In this document: positions 23,635-31,715 of the stretch, piece after piece
How positions within the stretch are numbered: position 1 is the stretch's first letter
How the letters are laid out: each line of letters starts with the position of its first letter
Source of the DNA: Bacillota bacterium
GTDB taxonomy: Bacteria; Bacillota; Clostridia; Lachnospirales; Anaerotignaceae
Length of the DNA: 64,000 nt
Assembly: GCA_019422105.1 (NCBI GenBank)
Contig: JAHZDZ010000010.1
Location: 62,001-126,000, forward strand
Direction of reading: 5' to 3'
Position numbers and translations under genes: made by a program
Notes under the pieces: generated by a model
What the model was told of the DNA's origin: nothing
What the model saw: only the letters and a program-made list of their open reading frames with translations
Database searches by the model: none

Positions 23635-24837
23635 TCAGAGGCTGACTGACATATCATCGTACAAATTTTCCATTCTATCCATAACGATTTTTTTATGTTC
23701 ATCCAGTGCGTGTCCGTATTTATTCATTGTTGTTGCTGGGCTGGCATGCCCTAGTATTTTTGACAACACAACAACATCCATCCCATTTTCTATACAGCGA
23801 GTAGCGAAGGTATGTCTTAGGGCATGAAAATTAGCATCCTCTATTCCGGCCATTTCAACATACCTTTTAAATAAATCCTGATAGGTTCGAGGCTCAAATC
23901 CGTGTAAGGATTCATTTGTAACGATAAATAATTCACTATCCCAATTACCATAATTATGATTGTCAGCCGGGTATAAACTATTTTTCTGTTTTTCCATTTG
24001 TTGCTGTAAAAGCACTTCAAGAGATTTTGTCATAGGAATTCTTCTGATTGAATTTTTAGTTTTTGGTTCGCCAATCACTATTTTAGTTGCGGTATCACTG
24101 TCCTTATCAAACGTTTTGAGCCGATTTACGGTTCGGCTAACGAATATTTCTCTACCTTGCCAATCAATGTCTTTCCATTTTAGTCCTAAAACTTCTCCTA
24201 ATCTCATTCCTGTATATAAAGCAATACTTATACCAGTGGCGCTCATTTCTCCATATCTTGTAACTGTATTCATCAGCTTCTTTTGTTCTTCCATAGACAG
24301 AACTCTCATGTCGTAATGAGTTTGACGCGGCAATCGTACACCTCTGATAGGGTTTTTCAATATATATCCATTCAAACAAGCCTGTTCCAGCGCTTCGTTA
24401 AGCATTGTGTACTGGTTTAAAAGACTCTTGGGCGAAAGTCCGCCTTGTTTCCCGTCGAGCCTGCCTGTTTTTGTTTTCTCATTAAAATATCTTTGAAATA
24501 AATCTGTAGTGACCTTAGCCAATTCGGTTTTGCCAATTCGGTGCTTTGATATATGACCTCTTACTATCCCTTCATAGGATATATAGGTGGATAATTTTAC
24601 ACTGTTTTTGATATATGTTTCAAGCCATTTCACTAACCAAGTATGTAAAGACATTTTTTCACTTTCAAAATCTATGTTGTTTTCAATTTTTTCTAAAACC
24701 TTATCCAGCTTTTCTTTTACCTCTTTTTTGGATTTACCATATATATATTTTAATTTCCCATCAACTCTATATTGACCCACAATTCTACCATCAGCTCTTT
24801 GGTATATTGAGCCTTCGCCTTTTACCCTCCTAGCCAC
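23635..24837 (-). CDS. int: Tyrosine recombinase (ICE integrase)
   Basis: A 400-residue site-specific recombinase with an AP2-like arm-binding N-terminus (about 1-55, KGEGSIYQRADGRIVGQYRV), a core-binding helical domain (about 65-165) and the catalytic domain. The catalytic residues are present: Arg in YTGMRLGEVLGL, His and Arg in HALRHTFA, His in LGHAS and the Tyr nucleophile in NKYGHAL. A GTG start follows AAGGAGG. It inserts the element into the tRNA-fMet gene next to it and works with the small upstream HTH proteins for excision. Only a weak A/T-rich hairpin follows the gene. Confidence 0.95.
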   Translation of the reverse strand: MARRVKGEGSIYQRADGRIVGQYRVDGKLKYIYGKSKKEVKEKLDKVLEKIENNIDFESEKMSLHTWLVKWLETYIKNSVKLSTYISYEGIVRGHISKHRIGKTELAKVTTDLFQRYFNEKTKTGRLDGKQGGLSPKSLLNQYTMLNEALEQACLNGYILKNPIRGVRLPRQTHYDMRVLSMEEQKKLMNTVTRYGEMSATGISIALYTGMRLGEVLGLKWKDIDWQGREIFVSRTVNRLKTFDKDSDTATKIVIGEPKTKNSIRRIPMTKSLEVLLQQQMEKQKNSLYPADNHNYGNWDSELFIVTNESLHGFEPRTYQDLFKRYVEMAGIEDANFHALRHTFATRCIENGMDVVVLSKILGHASPATTMNKYGHALDEHKKIVMDRMENLYDDMSVSL

Positions 24838-24850
24838 AATACATCCTCCT

Positions 24851-25048
24851 TTATAGTAACGCCATTCTTTCCAGCCACTTTTTAAAATTATTCTTAAAAA
24901 TTAACTTGCGCCCACCTATATCTACTGCTGGAAACTGCTTGTTTGACAATAGCAAATATGTATAAGAAGCTGACTTCTCCAAAAAAACTGCTATATCAGA
25001 AACAGTAAGAATAAGAGGGTAATTATCTAATTCGTTGATATCTTGCAT
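24851..25048 (-). CDS. Excisionase-like small HTH protein
   Basis: A 65-residue protein with a MerR/Xis-like winged helix: ILTVSDIAVFLEKSASYTY as helix-turn-helix, then the wing IGGRKLIFKNNFKKWLE. GGGAGGAAAAT precedes the ATG at 25048, which I prefer over an in-frame start 5 codons upstream. It sits 13 bp before the integrase gene, as excisionase genes of ICEs do; it probably bends DNA at the attachment site to direct excision. Confidence 0.8.
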   Translation of the reverse strand: MQDINELDNYPLILTVSDIAVFLEKSASYTYLLLSNKQFPAVDIGGRKLIFKNNFKKWLERMALL

Positions 25049-25063
25049 ATATTTTCCTCCCAA

Positions 25064-25279
25064 TCATGCAATCCTTACGAAGCGTTTCTCCAGCCATTCT
25101 AATAAATCTTTTTTTCTTATCAATTTTTTTGATGCTGTACAAAAAAACGGCACATTTTCTTTTTCAATTATCCTGTACGCTGTTGGAACAGATACCTGTA
25201 AAAAATCCGCAAAAAATTTTACGTCAATTATGATAGGGATTTGTTCTATGCTTGTTACAATCCTTTTTTCCTTTTTCAT
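25064..25279 (-). CDS. Second excisionase-like small HTH protein
   Basis: A 71-residue protein of the same fold as its neighbour: IIIDVKFFADFLQVSVPTAY followed by the wing SKKLIRKKDLLEWLEKRF. AGGAGGTCAAG precedes the ATG at 25279. It lies 15 bp upstream of the first excisionase-like gene, so the two and the integrase form one operon. It could be the true excisionase or a DNA-binding helper. Confidence 0.75.
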   Translation of the reverse strand: MKKEKRIVTSIEQIPIIIDVKFFADFLQVSVPTAYRIIEKENVPFFCTASKKLIRKKDLLEWLEKRFVRIA

Positions 25280-25296
25280 ATCTTGACCTCCTAATA

Positions 25297-25324
25297 AAAG
25301 CGGGTGTTTTGACACCCGCTTTCT
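25297..25324 (-). terminator. Hairpin before the excisionase/integrase operon
   Basis: AAAGCGGGTGT and ACACCCGCTTT form an 11-bp perfect stem with a 4-base loop; on the minus strand TTTTATT follows and then AGGAGG. It can end transcription from upstream or act as an attenuator of the excision operon. Confidence 0.7.
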
Positions 25325-25535
25325 TTACCCACTGATTTTGTATTTGAAAAATTGTAGAAACAAGCGAATGGCACGCTTCATAGGAATTTCACCTCCCCCC
25401 ATTAGGCGGGCTGCTGTCCTTGCGATCGGCTGGGACTCAGCAGAAGTATCATTAATGAGTTGTCTCAGGTCATCGCACAAATAATCTGCCATTGCCCGAT
25501 TATTCTGATATAAATAATTATCGCTCCTTACTCAT
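25325..25535 (-). pseudogene. Small reading frame with an apparent +1 frameshift
   Basis: A strong AAGGAGGTGG site precedes ATG at 25535, but this frame stops after MSKER. The +1 frame continues without stop for about 65 codons (DNYLYQNNRAMADYLCDDL..., ending FFKYKISG) to 25325. An internal ATG at 25492 with a poor ribosome site would give 55 residues. The match of a strong start with a coding-like second frame suggests a frameshift mutation, a sequencing error or programmed shifting. Family not recognised. Confidence 0.45.
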
Positions 25536-25711
25536 GCCGTTTCACCACCTCCTTCATGAGTACATCTTGGCGTATTTATACCGCTGCTTATCCTTTCGGC
25601 TGAAACAACTTATGTATTTCTACAATTATTATTGAATTTTCAAAGAACAGAAGGGCTGATTGCCCCCTATACTTTTAAAGGTTGTTCAGACACAAAAAGT
25701 GGATATATATT

Positions 25712-26236
25712 TTAAAAAAATTTTTTAATTTTTGCTGATACAGCTTGCACCGACCTGATTACTGCTTTAATATCGCAGTTTTCTTTTCTGGCAATTTCTG
25801 CGTAGGACAAACCGCAAATTCTATTCAACCAAAACCTTTCTTTTTGCTTATATGTACATTTTTCGAGAATTTCAAAAATACGGAATAAAATATCCCTGTT
25901 TATTATTTTTGTTTCAAGGGATTCAATTCTTCCAAGTTTGTTTTCATAGCGATTGGCAATATAGTCGTCTATGCTGTACCCGTCTATGTGAAATCGCCTT
26001 TCTCTTTTTTCCTTTTCCTTGAGTCGGAAAAAATCTTTATAAACCTGATATATTTCTTCTGACACTTCAACGGCTTCTGTTTTGCCCGTAACACTGTCTT
26101 TAAGCTCTACATAAAATGTTTCTTGTAGCAATACATTATTATTTGACCTTTCTATTGATGGCGCTGGGTCTTGTGCTTCTTCTTCAATAGTTAATACAAT
26201 CTTGTCATTGTTTTTTAGTTCAGCCTTGTAACTCAT
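25712..26236 (-). CDS. Sigma-70-like (region 4) protein of the ICE
   Basis: A 174-residue protein. The C-terminal 60 residues form a sigma region 4/LuxR-type helix-turn-helix, with KERFWLNRICGLSYAEIAR then CDIKAVIRSVQAVSAKIKK. The N-terminal half is acidic and unlike region 2 of normal sigma factors, so it may be a regulator and not a polymerase subunit; similar proteins occur near the excision end of Tn916-like elements. AGGAGGATG precedes the ATG. A short leader frame and a terminator lie upstream, suggesting attenuation. Confidence 0.7.
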   Translation of the reverse strand: MSYKAELKNNDKIVLTIEEEAQDPAPSIERSNNNVLLQETFYVELKDSVTGKTEAVEVSEEIYQVYKDFFRLKEKEKRERRFHIDGYSIDDYIANRYENKLGRIESLETKIINRDILFRIFEILEKCTYKQKERFWLNRICGLSYAEIARKENCDIKAVIRSVQAVSAKIKKFF

Positions 26237-26313
26237 AGAATCATCCTCCTGATTTGTTATTTCTGAAATACAAAATCAGAAGGCGAGGAGGACCTCGAAC
26301 CATAAATAAAGGC

Positions 26314-26348
26314 ATAAAAAAACACACCTTATAAAAATAAGGTGTGTT
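26314..26348 (-). terminator. Terminator between leader frame and sigma-like gene
   Basis: AACACACCTTA (26321-26331) and TAAGGTGTGTT (26338-26348) form an 11-bp perfect stem; on the minus strand it is followed by seven T residues. It lies 78 bp upstream of the sigma-like gene and downstream of an 18-codon frame. Confidence 0.85.
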
Positions 26349-26430
26349 GATCACAAAGCTATTAATTCCACAATAAGATGAAGAAAAATAGAAGAATAAA
26401 TGGAAAAATGTCGGAAAAAAATAACCGCCA

Positions 26431-26487
26431 TTATTCCCAAGGAATATGACAGTTAATCCCATTTCCGTCATAGTAGAACAAAACCAT
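26431..26487 (-). CDS. Possible 18-residue leader peptide
   Basis: TAGGAGGAAAACTAA precedes an ATG at 26487 that opens 18 codons (MVLFYYDGNGINCHIPWE) ending in TAA. A terminator follows 82 bp later and then the sigma-like gene. The layout is that of a translation-coupled attenuator, as with the short orf12 leader of Tn916. A longer hydrophobic frame overlaps it but lacks its own ribosome site. Confidence 0.5.
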   Translation of the reverse strand: MVLFYYDGNGINCHIPWE

Positions 26488-26676
26488 TTAGTTTTCCTCC
26501 TACTTTTCATCATTTGCATCACTCAATATGTCTTATCCTACATACTCTTTTAATTCTCCTAAAAAATGTTTTTATATTTACATTTTATTTCAAGTCAGAT
26601 GAAAAACTTGTTGTATTGTGGTGTCGATATTATAAAATTTAATTAACAATATGTACTTTTCAGGCATTTAAAGTGC

Positions 26677-26710
26677 AAAAAGAAAAAACCCTCATAATTT
26701 TGAAGGTTTT
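26677..26710 (-). terminator. Terminator after the SLOG gene
   Basis: On the minus strand AAAACCTTC (26710-26702) pairs with GAGGGTTTT (26693-26685) over an 8-base loop, followed by TTCTTTTT. The region 26488-26676 has no evident gene. Confidence 0.75.
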
Positions 26711-26765
26711 CTCTTTGAATCACTAATCGTGTATTATAACACATATTAAATCACGTATAATGAAT

Positions 26766-27296
26766 TTATTCGTTTATGTATGGGTCTATTATCTTCACCT
26801 GATTTTTCCCCTTTCGCCTTATAATTTGTCCTATCCTAGAGTTTGGGTACCTATCCTTACTGTACACCGTCAGAATTATGTCTGGCGTCTTTGCAATAAA
26901 ATTTTTTAATTTGAGCATAGAAAATCTCGGCACTTTTATTTCATCTATCACAACCGCTGGCTCACATTCTGCAAATATAGATTCAAATTCTTTTTTATTT
27001 CCTCTCTTTAATTCATTTATTTGCTCTGGATAAGCCAATATAGGAAATAACCTCAAATCCGGAAACTGCTTCTTGAAATCCACTATTATTCGTGCAGCCC
27101 ACAAGCCTACCCCTGGCTGCATATCAGTATAAAAGTCCAGAACGTCTTTATTAAGAATATTAAAAATCTCATATTTCATACGCTCCTTCAGGATTTCACA
27201 AAACTTTTCATCTCCCAATTCTTCCTCTCTGTGGCCTATACAAATACAGGTTTTTCCCATGTTTTCGGTCTCTTTTATTTTATGTTTCTGCTCCAT
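26766..27296 (-). CDS. SLOG-family (YpsA/DUF1273-like) protein
   Basis: A 176-residue Rossmann-like protein. KTCICIGHREEE (about 15-26) is the nucleotide-binding loop of the SLOG superfamily, TDMQPGVGLWAARIIVDFK forms the second motif, and a final strand-helix with PDIILTVYSKDRYP follows. SLOG proteins bind nucleotide-derived ligands and often sense or process signals in mobile elements and defence systems. AGGGGGG precedes the ATG. It stands between a twin-HTH regulator and a sigma-like gene. Confidence 0.78.
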   Translation of the reverse strand: MEQKHKIKETENMGKTCICIGHREEELGDEKFCEILKERMKYEIFNILNKDVLDFYTDMQPGVGLWAARIIVDFKKQFPDLRLFPILAYPEQINELKRGNKKEFESIFAECEPAVVIDEIKVPRFSMLKLKNFIAKTPDIILTVYSKDRYPNSRIGQIIRRKGKNQVKIIDPYINE

Positions 27297-27324
27297 ATCA
27301 ACCCCCCTAAATTTTGGCTAAACT

Positions 27325-27357
27325 AAGGAAAAGGCAGAAATAATCCGCCTTTTCTTA
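27325..27357 (-). terminator. Possible terminator after the twin-HTH gene
   Basis: AAAAGGCNGA and TCNGCCTTTT pair over a short loop downstream of the gene ending at 27371; the U-run on the minus strand is poor. Confidence 0.4.
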
Positions 27358-27370
27358 CTTCACTAATACT

Positions 27371-28414
27371 TTATTTGGTAGATTCTCTTTCCTTTTTTCC
27401 ATTATCCTCTGACCTATCCCGAAAATTTTCATGTATCAGAGGCAACAATCGGATAAATTCTTTTTTCTCCCGCGCGCTCATACCAGCTACCGTCACATCA
27501 AACATTCTATCATACCGCCGTACTTCGGATCTCCCTAGTAAATAATCAACGGATGTTTCATAGTAATCGGCTAACTTGGACAGTGCGCCGACATTGACTG
27601 TATCTTCGCTCTCATATTTTGACAATGTGCTTTGAGCAATTCCAAGCTCTCTGCTTATATCTACCCTTTTGATGCCCTTTTCAAGGCGAAGTGACAACAA
27701 TCTCCAGCAGGTATTCCTATGTTCCTTTGTCAGTGTCTCATCATAGACGTATCCGCCGCCGTCTATGCTTTCACGAAAAACCATTGTGGGCCTGACAGGT
27801 ATGGGAAAGTTTTGGAGTGGAATTCTCTGTATCTGTTTCTTATTATCATTGGTGATACAAACGGCTTTTCTGTCTTTCATGTATGCTATAAAATAAAAAT
27901 CCATCTGCCAATGAGACGAGGGTACGTCATTCTGCCCCAGTAAACGCTCCAGCGAATGATAAAACTCTTGCTTATCATCCTCACTGAGAGCTTGAAAACG
28001 TGATGCAAAGTATGTATAAGTGCCTCTATGGTTTGTTCTTCCCATCAAAAATTCATAGTCTACATCAAAGAATTCAGAAAGAGCAATTAACTGCTGTCCG
28101 TTTGGTGCGGTGCTCCCATTTTCCAATTGATTTATTTCAGAGATACCGCACCCAAATAAAAGGGCGATGTCTCTCCGTGTTAATTTCTTTTCCAGTCTGA
28201 GCATTTTTAGCCTATAGGGGAAGTTTCTCCTTTTTGACGTTTCCTCTGGGTCAACAGCATATTGTCTGTCCTGCCTTTTAACTACCATGCTTTCTTCAAT
28301 GCTGTCCTTAAACAGTGTCAATGGCATCAAGTGGAGTGTGTCCCTGTCGGATATACATAATACTTCCTTCTCTAATCTGTCAACATGGGATATGTAGTAA
28401 TACTTGTTTTCCAA
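27371..28414 (-). CDS. Regulator with two XRE-type helix-turn-helix domains
   Basis: A 347-residue protein with two separate Cro/CI domains: the first at about 72-125 (RLKMLRLEKKLTRRDIALLF, SEINQLENGS), the second at about 235-290 (LRLEKGIKRVDISRELGIAQ, STLSKYESED). Both end in an FLMGR or YLLGR motif typical of XRE proteins that dimerize. The N-terminal 60 residues are strand-rich and could bind a ligand or partner. GGAGG at 28424-28428 points to a TTG start at 28414, not to the ATG at 28432 that overlaps the site. Probably a master regulator of the ICE. Confidence 0.8.
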   Translation of the reverse strand: MENKYYYISHVDRLEKEVLCISDRDTLHLMPLTLFKDSIEESMVVKRQDRQYAVDPEETSKRRNFPYRLKMLRLEKKLTRRDIALLFGCGISEINQLENGSTAPNGQQLIALSEFFDVDYEFLMGRTNHRGTYTYFASRFQALSEDDKQEFYHSLERLLGQNDVPSSHWQMDFYFIAYMKDRKAVCITNDNKKQIQRIPLQNFPIPVRPTMVFRESIDGGGYVYDETLTKEHRNTCWRLLSLRLEKGIKRVDISRELGIAQSTLSKYESEDTVNVGALSKLADYYETSVDYLLGRSEVRRYDRMFDVTVAGMSAREKKEFIRLLPLIHENFRDRSEDNGKKERESTK

Positions 28415-28443
28415 CTCTATTCCTCCATACAATACTAAAAAAA

Positions 28444-28959
28444 TTACGATTCTTTATCCAAAAGACTGTAGCTTTCCTGCGTTGAACTGGTAACGGAGGC
28501 TGTTTCCTTCTGGCTGCCTTTTGTCCAAACAACCTCGGCTTCTACCCTATAGTAGCGACCTCTTGTCGTTATATAATCTCTGTCTACAATACAGGTCGTG
28601 TTATTTTCTTCCACTTCACTGTAGGGCTTCTTGCTTGTCCAGCTTTTCTTATCGCGGCTCTCGTAGATAGTGGCTGTCAGCTCATGCCTCATATTCTCAT
28701 AGCTATTTGACTCCGCGTATACATTTGCTACTGAGTCTCTAATATCAACTCCGGCAATCAAATCCTTACCTAGCTTAAAACGCGGATTGACTTCTGTCGT
28801 TTTTTCGATTAAGTCTACGTTACCGTTTTCATCCACATAAAACTCCTGTATGAAGTAAATACCATCCTCCAATGGATTATCCTGAGCCAAGACACCTGTG
28901 GACATAAACATAGATACGGCTACTGTCAATATTGCTGCACTTACAAAAAATTTCTTCAT
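28444..28959 (-). CDS. Secreted protein of unknown function
   Basis: A 171-residue protein with a Sec signal peptide: MKKFFVSAAI, a hydrophobic core and a cleavage site after VLA at about residue 25. The mature part is polar and strand-rich with no cysteine pair or catalytic motif I recognise. AAGGGGGC precedes the ATG. It is the third gene after an ECF sigma factor and its membrane anti-sigma factor, 20 bp from the latter, so it is probably made in the same response at the cell surface. Confidence 0.72.
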   Translation of the reverse strand: MKKFFVSAAILTVAVSMFMSTGVLAQDNPLEDGIYFIQEFYVDENGNVDLIEKTTEVNPRFKLGKDLIAGVDIRDSVANVYAESNSYENMRHELTATIYESRDKKSWTSKKPYSEVEENNTTCIVDRDYITTRGRYYRVEAEVVWTKGSQKETASVTSSTQESYSLLDKES

Positions 28960-28979
28960 TATAAAAGCCCCCTTAAATT

Positions 28980-29648
28980 TTATTCTATGGTTTCAGCAAT
29001 AGCCTCAACATCCTCTGTGGGCAAATCGCTTTCCAACTTAATGATTTTTTCTCCGCTGTAAATGTAAAAAGTAGTAATACCGTTTTTTACAGTTTCAACG
29101 GCAGCGTTCCCATTTATGACCTTTTCCGCATATACGTCACAGTCCTCGTTGTCAGCCCTGACGGCATAGTTACTGGAATAAACGCTTACTTTTATATAGT
29201 TTCCCGTAGCATTAATATATTTTCTGGTATGATTATTGGTTTCAGCCAGTTCAAAGCTCTCCGGTATCTGCGGGTAATGCATAATACTGATTTGAACGGA
29301 ATCGCCCAAATCATTAAAACGAATCTCCCTGATTATCTTTTTCACGGCGATATATGGCGTAGGGTCTAAGATTAATCCTGTTGAAAATACAATGAAAAAC
29401 ACAATAATCCCTACGGCAATTTTCAGTCGTGTACCTTCTTTACACCTGCTAGACAACACTGATTTTTTGGGAGTAGCTTCAAGGCTAAAATGATAGTCAT
29501 CACATATTTTTTTTCTGACCTCCTCTGGCATATCTATTTCCAAAGCTTTTGCTGTATTTTCAGCTTCCGTAACGTCATGGTCTATTATTTTGTCATATTC
29601 TTTCAACAAATCATCTATATATTTGACATTGTCGTCGGGTTTATCCAT
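28980..29648 (-). CDS. Membrane anti-sigma factor (DUF4367-like C-terminus)
   Basis: A 222-residue protein with an N-terminal cytoplasmic part (about 1-85) that would bind the sigma factor, one membrane segment (about 87-107, IAVGIIVFFIVFSTGLIL) and an extracellular domain ending in ITTFYIYSGEKIIKLESDLP, similar to DUF4367. The start at 29648 overlaps the sigma gene by 8 bases, so translation is probably coupled. This gene order is standard for ECF sigma/anti-sigma pairs. It would hold the sigma factor until an envelope signal arrives. Confidence 0.75.
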   Translation of the reverse strand: MDKPDDNVKYIDDLLKEYDKIIDHDVTEAENTAKALEIDMPEEVRKKICDDYHFSLEATPKKSVLSSRCKEGTRLKIAVGIIVFFIVFSTGLILDPTPYIAVKKIIREIRFNDLGDSVQISIMHYPQIPESFELAETNNHTRKYINATGNYIKVSVYSSNYAVRADNEDCDVYAEKVINGNAAVETVKNGITTFYIYSGEKIIKLESDLPTEDVEAIAETIE

Positions 29649-30186
29649 TATAATCACCGTTCTTTCCCGCTCTGAGAAGAACCCTTGCCTTAGAAACCCT
29701 GTGATATGCTGCCGATATTGATATAGATAAAGCATCAGCGATTTCTTGATATTCAAGTTCCATAAAATATCGAAGATAAAATGCGTCACCGTAAGTAGGG
29801 TTTAAATTTTCTACAGCCTTTTTTAATTCTTCCAATTCAAAGTGTGCCATTACCTCGTTTTCCACATTGCAATTCCTATCCTCAATGTATCCTACCAGTT
29901 CTTTTTCTGCTTTACCTTTTTTAGAACGAATTATTTCAAATGCCATATTTCTTGCAGAGACAAAGATATATTTTTTAACCTTGCTATAATCATCAAAACT
30001 CATTAACAGAGAAATTTTCTTGGCTATATTGGAAAAAACCTGCTGAACTGCGTCGCAGGCTTCGTTGCTGTCTCTCAAAATGGATAAGCAAACAAACCAC
30101 AGCGTTTTCCGTTCTCTGTTAAAAATTTCTTCCAAGAATATGCTCTCCTTCTCTGATAGTTTTTGCTTCTTTAGATTTAATTTCAT
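29641..30186 (-). CDS. ECF-type RNA polymerase sigma factor
   Basis: A 181-residue sigma-70 family protein. Region 2 spans about 24-95 (SNEACDAVQQVFSNIAKKI, then KVKKYIFVSARNMAFEIIR) and region 4 about 120-172 (LNPTYGDAFYLRYFMELEYQEIADAL, ISAAYHRVSKARVLLRAG). TTTGGAGC precedes the ATG. It is first in a three-gene unit with its anti-sigma factor and a secreted protein, and probably drives that unit. It diverges from an XRE gene. Confidence 0.9.
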   Translation of the reverse strand: MKLNLKKQKLSEKESIFLEEIFNRERKTLWFVCLSILRDSNEACDAVQQVFSNIAKKISLLMSFDDYSKVKKYIFVSARNMAFEIIRSKKGKAEKELVGYIEDRNCNVENEVMAHFELEELKKAVENLNPTYGDAFYLRYFMELEYQEIADALSISISAAYHRVSKARVLLRAGKNGDYNG

Positions 30187-30340
30187 AATTTTGCTCCAAA
30201 CAGAGGAAATTTTACTCTCCGAAACATTATTAAATAAGAGTCATCTCTGCAATCATAAATATTGTAATATTTAATCATTTACACCTCTAAAAATTGTACA
30301 AAATCAATTTTACAACATTTATTCTTTTAAGTCAACGATA

Positions 30341-30386
30341 ATACAAGTTGTATTCTTGTATAAACACTATAGGTACAAGGTATAAT
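30341..30386 (+). promoter_or_regulatory. Promoter with overlapping dyad upstream of the XRE gene
   Basis: ATACAAG-TTGTATT-CTTGTAT (30341-30361) is a dyad covering a possible -35 TTGTAT (30356-30361), with TATAAT at 30381-30386 (19-bp spacing, one or two longer than ideal). GTACAAG repeats at 30373. The dyad could be the operator of the XRE repressor that follows. Confidence 0.5.
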
Positions 30387-30411
30387 TTCAACATAGAAGG
30401 GTGGTGATTCT

Positions 30412-30747
30412 GTGTTTTCTGGAGATATTGAAAACTTCTTTTTTAAACGTATATCACAATTAAGAAACCAAAAAGGTGTATCTGCTCGTGATATGAGTCT
30501 ATCTTTGGGGCAAAATGAGAATTATATTAATAACATTGAAAATAAGAAAAGCTATCCATCCATGTCTGGATTCTTTTATATTTGTGAATACTTTGGGCTT
30601 TCACCAAAAGAATTTTTCAATGATGAAGTTGAAAATCCAGTTTTAACATTAGAATTACTTTCCAGAGCAAAAAAATTAAAACAGTCAGAAATTAACCATT
30701 TTCTTTTATTAATGGATGATTTAATAGCAAGAGATGTTAAAAATTGA
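30412..30747 (+). CDS. XRE-family repressor-like protein
   Basis: A 111-residue protein: Cro/CI helix-turn-helix at about 12-65 (ISQLRNQKGVSARDMSLSL, NENYINNIENKKSYPSM) with a helical C-terminal tail that may mediate dimer contacts. A GTG start follows GGTGGTGAT. It diverges from the ECF sigma operon and has a dyad over its own promoter, so self-repression and control of neighbours are likely. Confidence 0.82.
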   Translation: MFSGDIENFFFKRISQLRNQKGVSARDMSLSLGQNENYINNIENKKSYPSMSGFFYICEYFGLSPKEFFNDEVENPVLTLELLSRAKKLKQSEINHFLLLMDDLIARDVKN

Positions 30748-30764
30748 TAGGTTGGGTGATAAGA

Positions 30765-31082
30765 ATGACGGACGAAACCAAACAAGTAATTGATATGATG
30801 CAAGAACTATTTTCTGCATTGAATGAAAAAATCGATAATTCTAACAGGGATTTAAAAGACGATATAAAAGACATAAAACAACGTGTCATTAAAATTGAGA
30901 CATCTTTGGAAAACGAAACCAACAAAAACATCCAGCTCCTTGCAGAAGGGTTTACACCTATGGCAGAAGACATCCACCAGCTCAAGGACGATATGGAAGT
31001 TGTAAAATTTGATGTAGACATAGTGAAAAAGGTTGTTACCACACATTCTACGGAACTCAACCAATTAAGAAAGGTCAAATAA
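30765..31082 (+). CDS. Coiled-coil hypothetical protein
   Basis: A 105-residue protein predicted almost entirely helical, with heptad-like patterns (DLKDDIKDIKQRVIKIETSL, DIHQLKDDMEVVKFDVDIV). No membrane segment or enzyme motif. GGTGATAAGA precedes the ATG at 30765, 17 bp after the XRE gene, so they are cotranscribed. It might oligomerize with the XRE protein; nothing more can be said. Confidence 0.6.
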   Translation: MTDETKQVIDMMQELFSALNEKIDNSNRDLKDDIKDIKQRVIKIETSLENETNKNIQLLAEGFTPMAEDIHQLKDDMEVVKFDVDIVKKVVTTHSTELNQLRKVK

Positions 31083-31107
31083 GAAAAGTCAGAACATTGA
31101 CCTTTTT
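31069..31107 (+). terminator. Terminator after the coiled-coil gene
   Basis: AAAGGTCA (31069-31076) and TGACCTTT (31098-31105) pair and run into a T tract; the 5' arm overlaps the stop codon. Confidence 0.75.
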
Positions 31108-31151
31108 TTATTATTTCTTACAAATGTTAAAAAACCATCGGTATATTGAAT

Positions 31152-31183
31152 AAGAATGTGGTAATTTGCCACATTCTTTTTTC
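31152..31183 (+). terminator. Second terminator or leader attenuator
   Basis: AAGAATGTGG and CCACATTCTT form a 10-bp perfect stem followed by TTTT, about 65 bp before the start of the gene at 31246. Confidence 0.75.
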
Positions 31184-31245
31184 TCTTTTTATTCTTGTCC
31201 TTCCATAGAAATTTTGCTAAAATCGGAAGTGAAAGGAATGATTGT

Positions 31246-31659
31246 ATGAGCCGCAACACAGGATTATCTGAAATTATCCGATTAGAACTTGAAGACGGAA
31301 AATTGCATACAATAAACGAACTAAAAGCTGCCATCATTAATAGGTATCCTGACATGAAAATCGGTGGTTCTTTTTATTCAGCTTTGCACCATTTGAAAAG
31401 GCGAGAACAAATATTCACTACGAAAACTTTGACCGGAAGGACTCTGTACACAAAAAACAAACAATCTCCCATTTTCCTTGATATAGATGAACTAATTAAA
31501 ATTACAATTGCAAAACATCAGAATTTAATTGAGAATACTAATAAGAAAATTATTGAGCCAACCTATGAAATGAAAGGTGAAGACTTTTCGCAGCTAAAAC
31601 AGCTGGCACAGATGAATAATGAAATCAAATTAATTTTAGATAAATACACCCAAAAATAA
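31246..31659 (+). CDS. Hypothetical protein with winged-helix-like N-terminus
   Basis: A 137-residue protein. The first 75 residues (SEIIRLELEDGKLHTINELKAAI..., FYSALHHLKRREQIF...) have the helix-helix-helix-wing order of a winged-helix domain; the C-terminal half is helical. AAGGAATG precedes the ATG at 31246; an earlier in-frame ATG at 31195 lacks a ribosome site. Family not recognised. It is flanked by terminators, so it is expressed alone. Confidence 0.6.
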   Translation: MSRNTGLSEIIRLELEDGKLHTINELKAAIINRYPDMKIGGSFYSALHHLKRREQIFTTKTLTGRTLYTKNKQSPIFLDIDELIKITIAKHQNLIENTNKKIIEPTYEMKGEDFSQLKQLAQMNNEIKLILDKYTQK

Positions 31660-31660
31660 A

Positions 31661-31692
31661 AAAAGCCTTATTGAAACAAGGCTTTTTTTATA
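31661..31692. terminator. Terminator between convergent genes
   Basis: AAAAGCCTT (31661-31669) and AAGGCTTTT (31678-31686) with T run on the plus strand and A run on the other side; it can serve both the 31246 gene and the convergent ligase gene. Confidence 0.88.
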
Positions 31693-31715
31693 GCTTAAAA
31701 ATACCCTTTAACCTT

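Noticed and set aside
23424..23640. Complete tRNA gene
   Set aside because: Only the half from the anticodon loop to the 3' end is present; bases 5' of the loop do not form anticodon, D or acceptor arms.
26241..26522. 93-codon hydrophobic frame on the minus strand
   Set aside because: It runs through a perfect terminator and overlaps the better-supported 18-codon leader; no ribosome site of its own fits.
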